Shown piece by piece: positions 1-8,486 of a stretch of 64,000 nt of DNA. The notes beneath the pieces are model-generated. The model made no database searches. It saw only the letters and a program-made list of their open reading frames with translations, and had not been told where the DNA came from. The stretch is from Reyranella sp. (GTDB lineage Bacteria; Pseudomonadota; Alphaproteobacteria; Reyranellales; Reyranellaceae). Numbering within the stretch: position 1 is the first letter of the stretch; every line of letters begins with the position of its first letter. The DNA lies in NCBI RefSeq assembly GCF_004297265.1, contig NZ_SCUT01000054.1:155464-219463 (forward strand). The letters run 5' to 3'. The position numbers and the translations under genes are program-made.

Positions 1-1
1 C

Positions 2-211
2 TATGCCCCGGCCAAGACGCCGCGCCCGATCATCGACAGGCTGAACGCCGCCTTCAACCAGGCGCTGAAGCAGCCCGACATGGTCAGGAAAGCCGACGAG
101 CTCGCCATCGAGCTGGTCGATTCGACGCCCGAGCAGGCCAAGAAGTTCTACGATGACCAGATGGCCTTCTGGGATCCCATCATCAAGCAGTCCGGCGCCA
201 AGCCGGAATAG
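2..211 (+). CDS. Bug-family tripartite tricarboxylate transporter receptor (3' end only)
   Basis: Partial gene running in from the left edge; 69 residues and the TAG stop are visible. The tail resembles periplasmic Bug/TctC solute receptors: an APAKTPRPIIDRLN segment, a helix with VRKADELAIE, then a final amphipathic helix around EQAKKFYDDQMAFW. The end PIIKQSGAKPE is typical of the family. Such receptors bind small carboxylates and deliver them to a TctAB-type permease or a signalling partner; the ligand cannot be read from this piece. A glutathione transferase follows 21 bases later on the same strand, so the two may be co-transcribed. Family placement rests on the C-terminal lobe alone. 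Confidence 0.75.
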   Translation, partial: YAPAKTPRPIIDRLNAAFNQALKQPDMVRKADELAIELVDSTPEQAKKFYDDQMAFWDPIIKQSGAKPE

Positions 212-232
212 TGTGAAGGACGGAGTAGAGTA

Positions 233-907
233 ATGATCAAGTTCTATTACAACATGGCGCCGAACCCGATGAAGGTGGCGCTCTGCCTCGAAGAGATGGA
301 GCTGCCGTACGAGCTCGTGCCGGTCGACACCCGCAAGGGCGAGCAGCACGCGCCGGAATACCTGGCGATCAATCCGAACGCCAAGGTGCCGGCGATCGTC
401 GACGACGGCGAGACGGTGTTCGACAGCAACGCGATCCTGCTCTATCTCGCCGAAAAGACCGGCAAGTTCCTGCCGCCCAAGAAGGGCGAGATGCTCTCCT
501 GGCTGATGTTCGTGGCGTCGGGCATCGGGCCTTACTCGGGCCAGGCCGTACACTTCCGCAACTTCGCGCCCGAACCCAAGGAATACGCCGTCAACCGCTA
601 CACGTTCGAGGCGCAGCGCCACTGGGGTATCCTCGAGGCGCGGCTTGGCAAGCAGCAATTCATGTGCGGCGACAGTTTCAGCATCGTCGACATGGCGGTG
701 TGGGGCTGGTCGCGCCTGATCCCCTTCGTGCTGGGAGCCGAGGCGCCCAAGCAGTTCCCCAACGTCCAGCGTCACCTTGCCGAAATCAACGCTCGTCCGG
801 CGGCCGCCCGGGCGCTCGCGCTCAAGGACAAGCACGCCTTCAAGGCCGAGATGGACGAGGCGGCCAAGCTCGCGATGTTCCCGCACCTCGGCAAGAAGGT
901 CGCCTGA
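233..907 (+). CDS. Glutathione S-transferase family protein
   Basis: 224 residues, the usual cytosolic GST length. The N-terminal thioredoxin-like half (about 1-80) has the cis-proline motif KVPAIV at 51-56 and the glutathione-contacting DSNAILLYLAE stretch at 64-74. The rest (about 87-210) is the all-helical domain with SIVDMAVWGW, the N-capping box region. GSTs conjugate glutathione to electrophiles or act in isomerisation and dehalogenation; the substrate here is unknown. An ATG follows a GAAGGACGGAG ribosome-binding region by a short gap. It sits between a Bug receptor and an Asp-nucleophile hydrolase, which suggests a small catabolic or detoxification unit, but that is inference. Confidence 0.88.
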   Translation: MIKFYYNMAPNPMKVALCLEEMELPYELVPVDTRKGEQHAPEYLAINPNAKVPAIVDDGETVFDSNAILLYLAEKTGKFLPPKKGEMLSWLMFVASGIGPYSGQAVHFRNFAPEPKEYAVNRYTFEAQRHWGILEARLGKQQFMCGDSFSIVDMAVWGWSRLIPFVLGAEAPKQFPNVQRHLAEINARPAAARALALKDKHAFKAEMDEAAKLAMFPHLGKKVA

Positions 908-956
908 AACCCGATTGTCTCTCGACATCGGCACGGCCGGGGCGCACATCGATTAC

Positions 957-1817
957 ATGACCGAATCGAGTGTTCCGGCCTTGCCGGCCGGGTTTCGTGC
1001 GCAGCAGATCGCCACGAAAGGCGCTGACATTCACGTCTGGGTGGGCGGAAAGGGACCTGCCGTCCTGCTGCTCCACGGTTATGGCGAGACCAGCGAGATG
1101 TGGGGGCCGATGGCGGCCGCGCTGATGGCGACGCGAACCGTCATCGCCCCCGACCTGCGCGGGCTCGGCCTCTCGTCCAAGCCCGAGGCAGGCTACGACA
1201 AGGCCACGCAGGCACAGGACATGAGAACAGTCCTGCAGACCCTGGGCATCGGTCGCGCCGCGATCGTCGCCCACGACATCGGCAACATGGTCGCCTACGC
1301 CTATGCCGCGCAATATCGCAACGACACCGAGAAGCTCGTCGTCATCGATGCGCCGCTGCCCGGCATCGGCCCATGGGAGCAGATCCTGCGCAATCCGCTC
1401 CTCTGGCACTTCAACTTCCGCGGCCCCGACGCCGAGCGGCTGGTGGCGGGGCGGGAGCGCATCTATCTCGACCGCTTCTGGAACGAGTTCTCCGCCGATC
1501 CGGCCAGGTTCGGCGAGGCGGCACGCGCATTCTACGCCGCGCGCTATGCCCAGCCCGGTGGCATGCGCGCAGGATTCGCCCAGTTCGCGGCCTTCGCCCA
1601 GGACGAGATCGACAACAAGCGCTTCGCCGAGACCAAGCTCGTCATGCCGGTTCTGGCGCTGGGCGGCGAGAAGTCGTTCGGCCTCACGATGGCTGCGGTG
1701 ATGCGGTTCGCCGCCAGCGATGTCACGGAAGGCGTCGTGCCGAATGCCGGCCACTGGATCATGGAAGAGAATCCGGAGGCGACCGTCGCGCTCGTGACGA
1801 AGTTCCTCGGGCTATGA
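957..1817 (+). CDS. Alpha/beta hydrolase with aspartate nucleophile (epoxide hydrolase/dehalogenase type)
   Basis: 286 residues from ATG 957; the frame is open further upstream, but that part overlaps the GST gene and looks non-coding. Alpha/beta hydrolase features: oxyanion-hole HGYG at 40-43, a nucleophile elbow AHDIGNM in which Asp107 replaces the usual serine, a cap region rich in aromatics, and the C-terminal AGHWIMEENPE with catalytic His266. An Asp nucleophile in a G/A-H-D-x-G elbow is typical of epoxide hydrolases and haloalkanoate dehalogenases rather than esterases. The stop overlaps the start of the downstream cupin gene (ATGA), so the two are probably translationally coupled. The exact substrate is not predictable. 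Confidence 0.87.
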   Translation: MTESSVPALPAGFRAQQIATKGADIHVWVGGKGPAVLLLHGYGETSEMWGPMAAALMATRTVIAPDLRGLGLSSKPEAGYDKATQAQDMRTVLQTLGIGRAAIVAHDIGNMVAYAYAAQYRNDTEKLVVIDAPLPGIGPWEQILRNPLLWHFNFRGPDAERLVAGRERIYLDRFWNEFSADPARFGEAARAFYAARYAQPGGMRAGFAQFAAFAQDEIDNKRFAETKLVMPVLALGGEKSFGLTMAAVMRFAASDVTEGVVPNAGHWIMEENPEATVALVTKFLGL

Positions 1818-2263
1818 GGCGCGTTGTCCTCGCGTCACTCCTGGCGTTCGTCGTGACGGGCGCGCTGGCGGCCGATCCGCCGGCCCAGCAGCGCAAGCCG
1901 CCGGCCGAGTTCGACTTCTCCACGGCCGCGTCGGCCGGGGCGGGCACTTCCGGCATCGCCGCCATCCAGACTGTCGTCCTCAAGGGCGACCCGACGAAGC
2001 CCGGCCTCTACACGATCATGCTGCGCATCCCGGCCAACACGCGGATCGCGGCCCACACGCACCCCGACGATCGAATCGGCACGGTGATCTCAGGCACCTG
2101 GTACTTCGGCTACGGCAAGGTCTTCGATGCTGCTGCGCTGAAAGCGCTACCGCCAGGCAGCTTCTACACCGAGCCACCGTCCGATCCGCACTTCGCCGAG
2201 ACGCGCGACTCGCCGGTCGTGCTGCAGATCACGGGCTACGGGCCGACAGGGACGACTTACTAG
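1814..2263 (+). CDS. Exported cupin-domain protein
   Basis: 149 residues starting at the ATG that overlaps the hydrolase stop. A signal peptide is clear: MRR, then a hydrophobic LASLLAFVVTGALA, with likely cleavage before ADPP (about residue 20). The mature part is a single small cupin: TIMLRIPANTRIAAHTHPDD carries the metal-ligand pair His81/His83, followed by GTVISGTWYFGYG and a second cupin strand set containing SDPHFAET. Exported cupins of this type are usually uncharacterised; binding of a metal is expected from the HxH pattern. It ends the plus-strand unit and is followed by a perfect 36-base palindrome before a convergent gene. Confidence 0.8.
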   Translation: MRRVVLASLLAFVVTGALAADPPAQQRKPPAEFDFSTAASAGAGTSGIAAIQTVVLKGDPTKPGLYTIMLRIPANTRIAAHTHPDDRIGTVISGTWYFGYGKVFDAAALKALPPGSFYTEPPSDPHFAETRDSPVVLQITGYGPTGTTY

Positions 2264-2271
2264 GAATTTCC

Positions 2272-2307
2272 GTCATCTCGACCGGAGCGCGCTCCGGTCG
2301 AGATGAC
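2272..2307. terminator. 36-base perfect palindrome at a convergent junction
   Basis: The sequence is exactly self-complementary over 36 bases: arms start GTCATCTCGACCGGAGC and meet at a central GC. It lies between the stop of the exported cupin gene and the stop of the oppositely oriented oxidase gene. No T-run follows on either side, so it may act as a bidirectional stop or RNA-end stabiliser rather than a textbook intrinsic terminator. It may also be a dispersed palindrome. Confidence 0.55.
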
Positions 2308-2323
2308 GAAGGTGCTTGCCGAG

Positions 2324-3652
2324 CTACATCATTCCCGGCGCGCCCAGGTCTGTGCCGTCGATCATGCGGCTGTAGCGGAAGGGCGCGGGATCGACGATGG
2401 GCGGGTCACCGGCGATGAGGTCCGCCGCGAGCCGGCCCGCACCGGGACCGATGCCGAAGCCGTGGCCGGTATAGCCGGTCGAGAGGAAGAGGCCGGGCAG
2501 GGGATCGACGGCGGAGATCACCGGGATGCCGTCGGGCGTCGAGTCGATCAGGCCGCCCCAGGCATGCGCGACTTTCAAGCCCTTCAGCGCCGGATAGTGA
2601 TCGCCGAGCCGCGTGAGGCCGCGCTGGACGAGCACGGGATCGGCGGCGGGATCGAGCGTGCGCTGGCGTTCGAAGGGCGACTCGAGGTCGAACGACCAGT
2701 TGGCGAAGGACTCCGGTCCCTCGAGGAAGGAGCGGCCGATGCCGAAGGTGAGGCCGGCGCGGCGCTTCTTGAAGGTCGGCCAGAACTGGCGGGCATAGAG
2801 CAGGCCCTGCGGAGACAGTTCGACAAGGCCGCGTCCGCCCAAACCCACCGTATAGCCGCCGTCGAGGCGGCGGCGGATCGTGACGTCGGGCAGGGACAGG
2901 CCGCCATCCGTCACCTCAGGCGCCGCCATCGTGGCGAAGGAGGTCGAACGTACGCTGGCCTGCGCGAGGCGGAGATCGTGCCGGCGACAGAAAAGGGAGC
3001 TCCAGGCGCCGCCCGCCAGCAGCACCGTCTGCGTGCGGATGATTCCGTGCTCGGTAATGACTCCGGCTACCTTGCCGCCGGCAATGTCGAGGCCGCGTGC
3101 AGCGCAGTTCTGGTGAAGCGTGGCACCATGCTTGCGTGCGCCCTCGGCGATGGCTGGACCGGCCAGCGACGGCTCGGCGCGGCCGTCGGTCGGCGAATGC
3201 ACGCCGCCGATCCAGTGGCCGGTGCTGCCGGGCGTGAGTTCTGTGGCCTCGGCGGCGCTCAACACCCGGCTGTGCATCTGGTATTCGCGCGCCTTGAGGG
3301 TCCATTCCTCCCACTGGTCGAAATCGCCAGGGCGATCGGTGACATAGGTGAGGCCGGTGCGACGAAAGCCAGTCTCGGCGCCCACCTCGCGGGAGAGGTC
3401 ACCCCAGATCTCCAGGCTCTTCATGGCGAGCGGCAGCTCGCGCAGGTCGCGATGCTGCTGGCGGCACCAGCCCCAGTTCCGGCTGGTCTGCTCGCCGCCG
3501 ATGACGCCCTTGTCGAGCAGCGCGACCCGGTGGCCGCGTTTCGCCAGCCAATAGGCGGCGGTGCTGCCGGCAATGCCGGCGCCGATCACCACGATTTCTG
3601 CCGCTGATGGGAGCTTCTCGTCGCTGACGACGGGTTGGACGGGTGGGGACAT
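2324..3652 (-). CDS. FAD-dependent oxidoreductase, glycine/D-amino-acid oxidase (DadA) family
   Basis: 442 residues from the ATG at 3652; the frame stays open upstream, but the extension has no family similarity. An N-terminal Rossmann dinucleotide fold is obvious: VVIGAGIAGSTAAYWLAKRG (GxGxxG at residues 24-29) followed by the acidic strand end VALLDKG. A RNWGWCRQQ segment (near 58-66) and the C-terminal GFGIGPGAGRLAADLI motif, where flavin contacts occur, complete the DAO architecture. These enzymes oxidise the C-N bond of amino acids or secondary amines. It is divergent from the first acyl-CoA dehydrogenase with 99 bases between starts, so the two may share a control region. Substrate unknown. 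Confidence 0.85.
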   Translation of the reverse strand: MSPPVQPVVSDEKLPSAAEIVVIGAGIAGSTAAYWLAKRGHRVALLDKGVIGGEQTSRNWGWCRQQHRDLRELPLAMKSLEIWGDLSREVGAETGFRRTGLTYVTDRPGDFDQWEEWTLKAREYQMHSRVLSAAEATELTPGSTGHWIGGVHSPTDGRAEPSLAGPAIAEGARKHGATLHQNCAARGLDIAGGKVAGVITEHGIIRTQTVLLAGGAWSSLFCRRHDLRLAQASVRSTSFATMAAPEVTDGGLSLPDVTIRRRLDGGYTVGLGGRGLVELSPQGLLYARQFWPTFKKRRAGLTFGIGRSFLEGPESFANWSFDLESPFERQRTLDPAADPVLVQRGLTRLGDHYPALKGLKVAHAWGGLIDSTPDGIPVISAVDPLPGLFLSTGYTGHGFGIGPGAGRLAADLIAGDPPIVDPAPFRYSRMIDGTDLGAPGMM

Positions 3653-3751
3653 CGGCCTTCCTGGGACTGTACGCGCTGCGGAACAGTGTATCGCACGCTT
3701 TACGCGCCGGAACCCGGCGCGGTACCTTCCGCCGCACAAGAGGAGCCCCCA

Positions 3752-4963
3752 ATGGATCTGACGTTCGGCAAGGAAGAACTCGCCTTCCAGAGTGAAGTGC
3801 GCGACTGGCTGAAGGAGAACCTGACGCCCGAGATCGTCGGCGAGATCAAGGTCGGCCGGAACGCCTACATGCCGAAGGAGCGGCTGATCGACTGGCAGAA
3901 GCGGCTGGCCAGGAAGGGCTGGCTGTGCACCGGCTGGCCCAAGGAATTCGGCGGCCCGGGCTTCACCACGACGCAGAAGTACATCTTCGAGATGGAGATG
4001 GCGAAGGCCGGCGCCCCCGGCACCTCGCCGTTCGGCCCCAAGATGTGCGCGCCGGTGATCATGAAGTACGGCTCGGCCGAGCAGAAGGCGCGCCACCTGC
4101 CGCCGATGCTGAACTCCGACCTGATCTGGTGCCAGGGCTATTCCGAGCCGGGCTCGGGCTCCGACCTCGCCTCGCTCCGCACCAAGGCGGTGCGCGAGGG
4201 CGACTACTACATCGTCAACGGCCAGAAGACCTGGACGACCCTGGCGCAGACCGCCGACTGGATCTTCTGCCTGGTGCGCACTTCGAACGAGGGCAAGCCG
4301 CAGGAGGGGATCTCCTTCCTGCTGATCGACATGAAGACGCCGGGCATCTCGGTCGAGCCGATCATCACCGCCGACGGCAACCGCGCCGGCACGCAGGAAG
4401 TGAACTCGGTCTTCTTCACCGACGTGAAGGTGCCGGTCGAGAACCGCGTCGGCGAGGAGAACAAGGGCTGGACCTACGCCAAGTACCTGCTCGAGTTCGA
4501 GCGCGGCGGCAATCCCTACAGCCCGCGCCTGCGCTCGGGCTTCGAGCGCCTGAAGCGCTTGGCGCAGGCGATGCCGGAAGGCGAGGACTCGATCCTGGCC
4601 GACGCAGCCTGGCGCGAGAAGCTCGCGCGCATGGACATCGAGATCTCCGGCCTCGAAATGTTCGAGCAGGAGTTCTATTCCAAGCTGGCGGCGGGCCAGA
4701 ATCCGGGCCCGCTTTCGTCGATGATCAAGCTGCGTGGCACCGAGGTCATGCAGCAGGTTCAGGAATACGCCGTCGAGGCCGCCGGCTACTACAGCCAGCC
4801 GTTCCCCGAACAGCGCGCCTGGAACGCCAATGTCGAGCCAATCGGCCCCGAGGGCGCCGACGTGCTGGCGCCGCGCTACTTCAACGGGCGCAAGATGACG
4901 ATCTACGGCGGCTCCTCGGAAGTGCAGCGCGGGATCATGTCGAAGGTGATGCTGGGGCTCTGA
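3752..4963 (+). CDS. Acyl-CoA dehydrogenase, first of a tandem pair
   Basis: 403 residues from ATG 3752, preceded by AGGAG; the longer open frame upstream is not conserved. Full acyl-CoA dehydrogenase fold: N-terminal helical domain (ELAFQSEVRDWLKENL), middle beta domain with the FAD/substrate motif CQGYSEPGSGSDLASL and INGQKTWTT-like strand, then the C-terminal helical domain ending IYGGSSEVQRGIMSK. The position that is the catalytic Glu in MCAD-type enzymes (YEGT) is Gly here, as in the FadE subfamily that places its base elsewhere. It catalyses alpha,beta-desaturation of an acyl-CoA, passing electrons to ETF. The neighbour at 5081 is a close paralogue, so the two could form a heteromer or have split specificities. 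Confidence 0.92.
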   Translation: MDLTFGKEELAFQSEVRDWLKENLTPEIVGEIKVGRNAYMPKERLIDWQKRLARKGWLCTGWPKEFGGPGFTTTQKYIFEMEMAKAGAPGTSPFGPKMCAPVIMKYGSAEQKARHLPPMLNSDLIWCQGYSEPGSGSDLASLRTKAVREGDYYIVNGQKTWTTLAQTADWIFCLVRTSNEGKPQEGISFLLIDMKTPGISVEPIITADGNRAGTQEVNSVFFTDVKVPVENRVGEENKGWTYAKYLLEFERGGNPYSPRLRSGFERLKRLAQAMPEGEDSILADAAWREKLARMDIEISGLEMFEQEFYSKLAAGQNPGPLSSMIKLRGTEVMQQVQEYAVEAAGYYSQPFPEQRAWNANVEPIGPEGADVLAPRYFNGRKMTIYGGSSEVQRGIMSKVMLGL

Positions 4964-5069
4964 CCCCTCCGTCGCTTACGCGCCACCTCCCCATTTGAAT
5001 GGGGAGGCAATGAAGTTTCCCCGCCTCCCCATTCAAATGGGGAGGTGCCCCGACGGGGTGGAGGGGTCA
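4961..5069. repeat. Nested inverted repeat between the two acyl-CoA dehydrogenase genes
   Basis: Two 25-base arms (4984-5008 and 5023-5047, each CACCTCCCC...GGGGAGG) are exact reverse complements 14 bases apart, and each arm is itself nearly palindromic. An outer pair, TGACCCCTCC at 4961-4970 and GGAGGGGTCA at 5060-5069, closes the structure; the left outer arm includes the upstream gene's stop codon. The element could form a cruciform or a strong RNA hairpin and shape the relative expression of the two genes. It resembles a dispersed palindromic (REP-like) element. No transposase is present. Confidence 0.75.
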
Positions 5070-5080
5070 GGAGAGAAACC

Positions 5081-6295
<1,215 letters not shown>

Positions 6296-6307
6296 GGCGG
6301 GGGTCGC

Positions 6308-7396
6308 GTGAGTGCGCCGAAGAGGGCGGTCTTCTACGCGATCCTGGCGGCAATCGTCCTGGTCGCGCTGGAGATCGGCGCCTCGGCGTTCCTCTACGCT
6401 GTCAACAAGGACAGGATCGCCGCTCTGCCCGGATCGCCGTCGGAGCCCGCGATCCTGCTGGCGCTGCGGACCGGGCTGAGCTGGCTGTTTCCCGGATCGT
6501 TTCCCGACCCGGCGACCTACAGGCGCATGACGCGGTCGCCGGCCGGGTTTTTCACCCAGGATGCCGAACAGGGCTATCGCGCCAATCCCGGGCGGTACGT
6601 CTTCCGCTACAGCGGCATGCGCCAGGGAAATATCGAACATCTCGACGCCGTGGTGACGATCAATCCGGATGGAACTAGGTTCACCGGCAAGGCGCCGGCT
6701 GACGCGACCCGCCGCATCTTCGTCCTGGGCGATTCCTATGTCTTCGGCGACGGCGTCAACGACCAGCAGACCTTCGCGTTTCTGCTGCAGGCAGCCTTTC
6801 CCGGCGCCTCCGTGCAGGTCCATGCGCTGGCCGGTTATTCCTGGGCCAATGCGCTGGTCACGATGCAGCGGATCAAGGAGCAGATCCGCCCCGGCGACGT
6901 CGTCGTCCTGGGCTATGCCCAGTATTACAAGGAACGCCATGTGGCGGCGCCGTCGCGGCTGCGCAGCATCCGCGACTGGATGGCCTCGACCTTTCCCGAG
7001 GTCGCACTCGATCCGAAAGACAGGGTGATCCGCGCGCGGCTCGACAAGAGCAATCGGCTCGCGCTCGACACGATCCCGATGCATTGCAAATTCGATCCGG
7101 CCTATTGCGCCGGGTCGGAACCGGCGCCGGAGTATGTCGACAGGGTGTCGAGCGAACTCCTGCGCGCGATTGCGGCGACCACGGCTGGGAAGATCTACCT
7201 GCTGCACATGTTCGGACCCAACAACGATCCCGTGCTCCGGAACCTGCCGGGCAATGTCGAGATCGTTGCCGCGACCCCGCAGGACTTCACCTATGTCATG
7301 CAGGACAACATCATGGGCCTCGACGATCATGGCGGACCCTACTGGCACTACGCCATGTACTCGAAGTTGGAGCCGGTCATCGCCGGACGGCGATGA
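6308..7396 (+). CDS. Membrane-anchored SGNH/GDSL hydrolase-like protein
   Basis: 362 residues from a GTG start 12 bases after the acyl-CoA dehydrogenase stop. One N-terminal transmembrane segment (about 8-31, AVFYAILAAIVLVALEIGASAFLY) would anchor it with the rest in the periplasm. The block-I motif of SGNH hydrolases, RIFVLGDSYVFGDGVN, is at 137-151 with the candidate nucleophile Ser143. The C-terminal LDDHGGPYWHYAMY could supply the Asp/His pair. Such proteins are esterases or O-acetyl transferases/esterases acting on envelope glycans; none of that is shown here. Its last 20 bases overlap the 3' end of the opposite-strand MerR-family gene. Function is unknown beyond the fold. Confidence 0.72.
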   Translation: MSAPKRAVFYAILAAIVLVALEIGASAFLYAVNKDRIAALPGSPSEPAILLALRTGLSWLFPGSFPDPATYRRMTRSPAGFFTQDAEQGYRANPGRYVFRYSGMRQGNIEHLDAVVTINPDGTRFTGKAPADATRRIFVLGDSYVFGDGVNDQQTFAFLLQAAFPGASVQVHALAGYSWANALVTMQRIKEQIRPGDVVVLGYAQYYKERHVAAPSRLRSIRDWMASTFPEVALDPKDRVIRARLDKSNRLALDTIPMHCKFDPAYCAGSEPAPEYVDRVSSELLRAIAATTAGKIYLLHMFGPNNDPVLRNLPGNVEIVAATPQDFTYVMQDNIMGLDDHGGPYWHYAMYSKLEPVIAGRR

Positions 7397-8348
7397 CGCT
7401 GTCGGTTCGCGCCCGTACTTCCGGCGTGGCGAGGCAGGAGGCCAGGGCCTCGTAACCCGGCGTGCCGCGATAGGGCGCGACGCGGAACGGTGGCGCATGA
7501 TTGGCCGGACAGAAGAGCACCGTCTCGTCGGGGCCGAGCACATCGAGATCGAGGATCGATGAGGAGCGCGTCATCACGAACAGCGGCGGCGCGTCGGGGC
7601 CACGGCGGCGCAGAAGGGCGATCAGCGCCTCCTGGGTGGGCTTGTCGAGGCCTTGTTCGACGAGATCGACGACCACGGGCGTCGTTGTTTCGAGGCCGGT
7701 GAGAAGGGCTCTGAGCGCCGGCGTGTCGGTCGCGCCGTCCTGTACGAGCAGGGCGACGGTCGGCGCGATCGTCGACATCAGCGACGGATCGGCCGTGCGA
7801 TCGAGGCCGAGGAAGGCGCCGTCGAGTTCGTCGGCAATCCGCATCGCCAGCCGTGTCTTGCCGCTGCCCAGAGGGCCCGTGACGTAGGTGAGGGGACGGA
7901 TGTCGCGCAGCTCGAAGGGCTCACCGCCCCAGGGCCAGGGCAGCGCGAACGCGACGTGGAGGCCGGGCCTGAGCGCCAGCATGCGCGTGAGGTCGGAAGC
8001 GCTCGGCGCACCCCCGTGCGCGAGGTCGCCGCGCAGCGCCCGCACGCCGTCGATGGCCTCGACGAGCTCCCGCAGGCGCGCTTCGAGCGCCCCCTGATGC
8101 GCGGCCAGCGCCGGCTCGAGGCCGCTCGCATCGCCTTTCAGGATGCGCGCCACCTGGGCCAGGCTGAAGCCAAGCGCCCGCAGGGTCACGATCTCGGAGG
8201 CGCGCTCCAGATCCCCCGGCCCATAGGCCCGCCAGCCCGCGTCGGAGCGGATTGGTGCGAGCAGGCCGCGCTGTTCGTAGAGACGCAGCGCCTTGATGGA
8301 AATGCCGAGACGCCGGGCGGCGTCGGATGCATTCAGGAATTCGCTCAC
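7377..8348 (-). CDS. MerR-family regulator fused to a P-loop nucleotide-binding domain
   Basis: 323 residues, over twice the usual MerR size. Residues 5-73 form a winged-helix MerR DNA-binding domain (NASDAARRLGISIKALRLYEQRGLL, GWRAYGPGDLERA), and 75-110 look like the dimerisation helix. Instead of a small ligand domain there is a nucleotide-binding module: Walker A GPLGSGKT at 158-165 and a Walker B-like hydrophobic strand PVVVDLVEQGLD at 224-235, then LFVMTRSSS at 256-264. This suggests a transcription factor whose DNA binding or multimer state responds to ATP/GTP. It is divergent from the aldo/keto reductase gene, which is its most likely target. Cognate signal unknown. Confidence 0.8.
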   Translation of the reverse strand: MSEFLNASDAARRLGISIKALRLYEQRGLLAPIRSDAGWRAYGPGDLERASEIVTLRALGFSLAQVARILKGDASGLEPALAAHQGALEARLRELVEAIDGVRALRGDLAHGGAPSASDLTRMLALRPGLHVAFALPWPWGGEPFELRDIRPLTYVTGPLGSGKTRLAMRIADELDGAFLGLDRTADPSLMSTIAPTVALLVQDGATDTPALRALLTGLETTTPVVVDLVEQGLDKPTQEALIALLRRRGPDAPPLFVMTRSSSILDLDVLGPDETVLFCPANHAPPFRVAPYRGTPGYEALASCLATPEVRARTDSVIAVRR

Positions 8349-8365
8349 GATCGACCTCGCTTGAT

Positions 8366-8410
8366 GTTGACCGCTCGTCCTATGAGGGCGGCCCCAGGGG
8401 CCGGGTCAAC
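8366..8410. promoter_or_regulatory. Nested palindromes between the MerR-fusion gene and the aldo/keto reductase gene
   Basis: GTTGACC at 8366-8372 is exactly repeated in inverse as GGTCAAC at 8404-8410. Inside this pair lies the exact 7-1-7 palindrome CGGCCCC-A-GGGGCCG at 8389-8403. The site is in the divergent intergenic region just upstream of the MerR-family gene. MerR proteins bind dyads in promoters, so this is a candidate operator, unproven. Confidence 0.45.
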
Positions 8411-8486
8411 AGGCTTTTCCGGACATGGTCATTCCTGCGTCACCGCAGGCTGGCGTAGGCTCGGTGCCGGACAACGGAGGATGCGC

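Noticed and set aside
7377..7396. The SGNH-like gene and the MerR-fusion gene overlapping at their 3' ends as a sign of frameshift
   Set aside because: Both proteins end naturally; a short tail-to-tail overlap is common in compact genomes.
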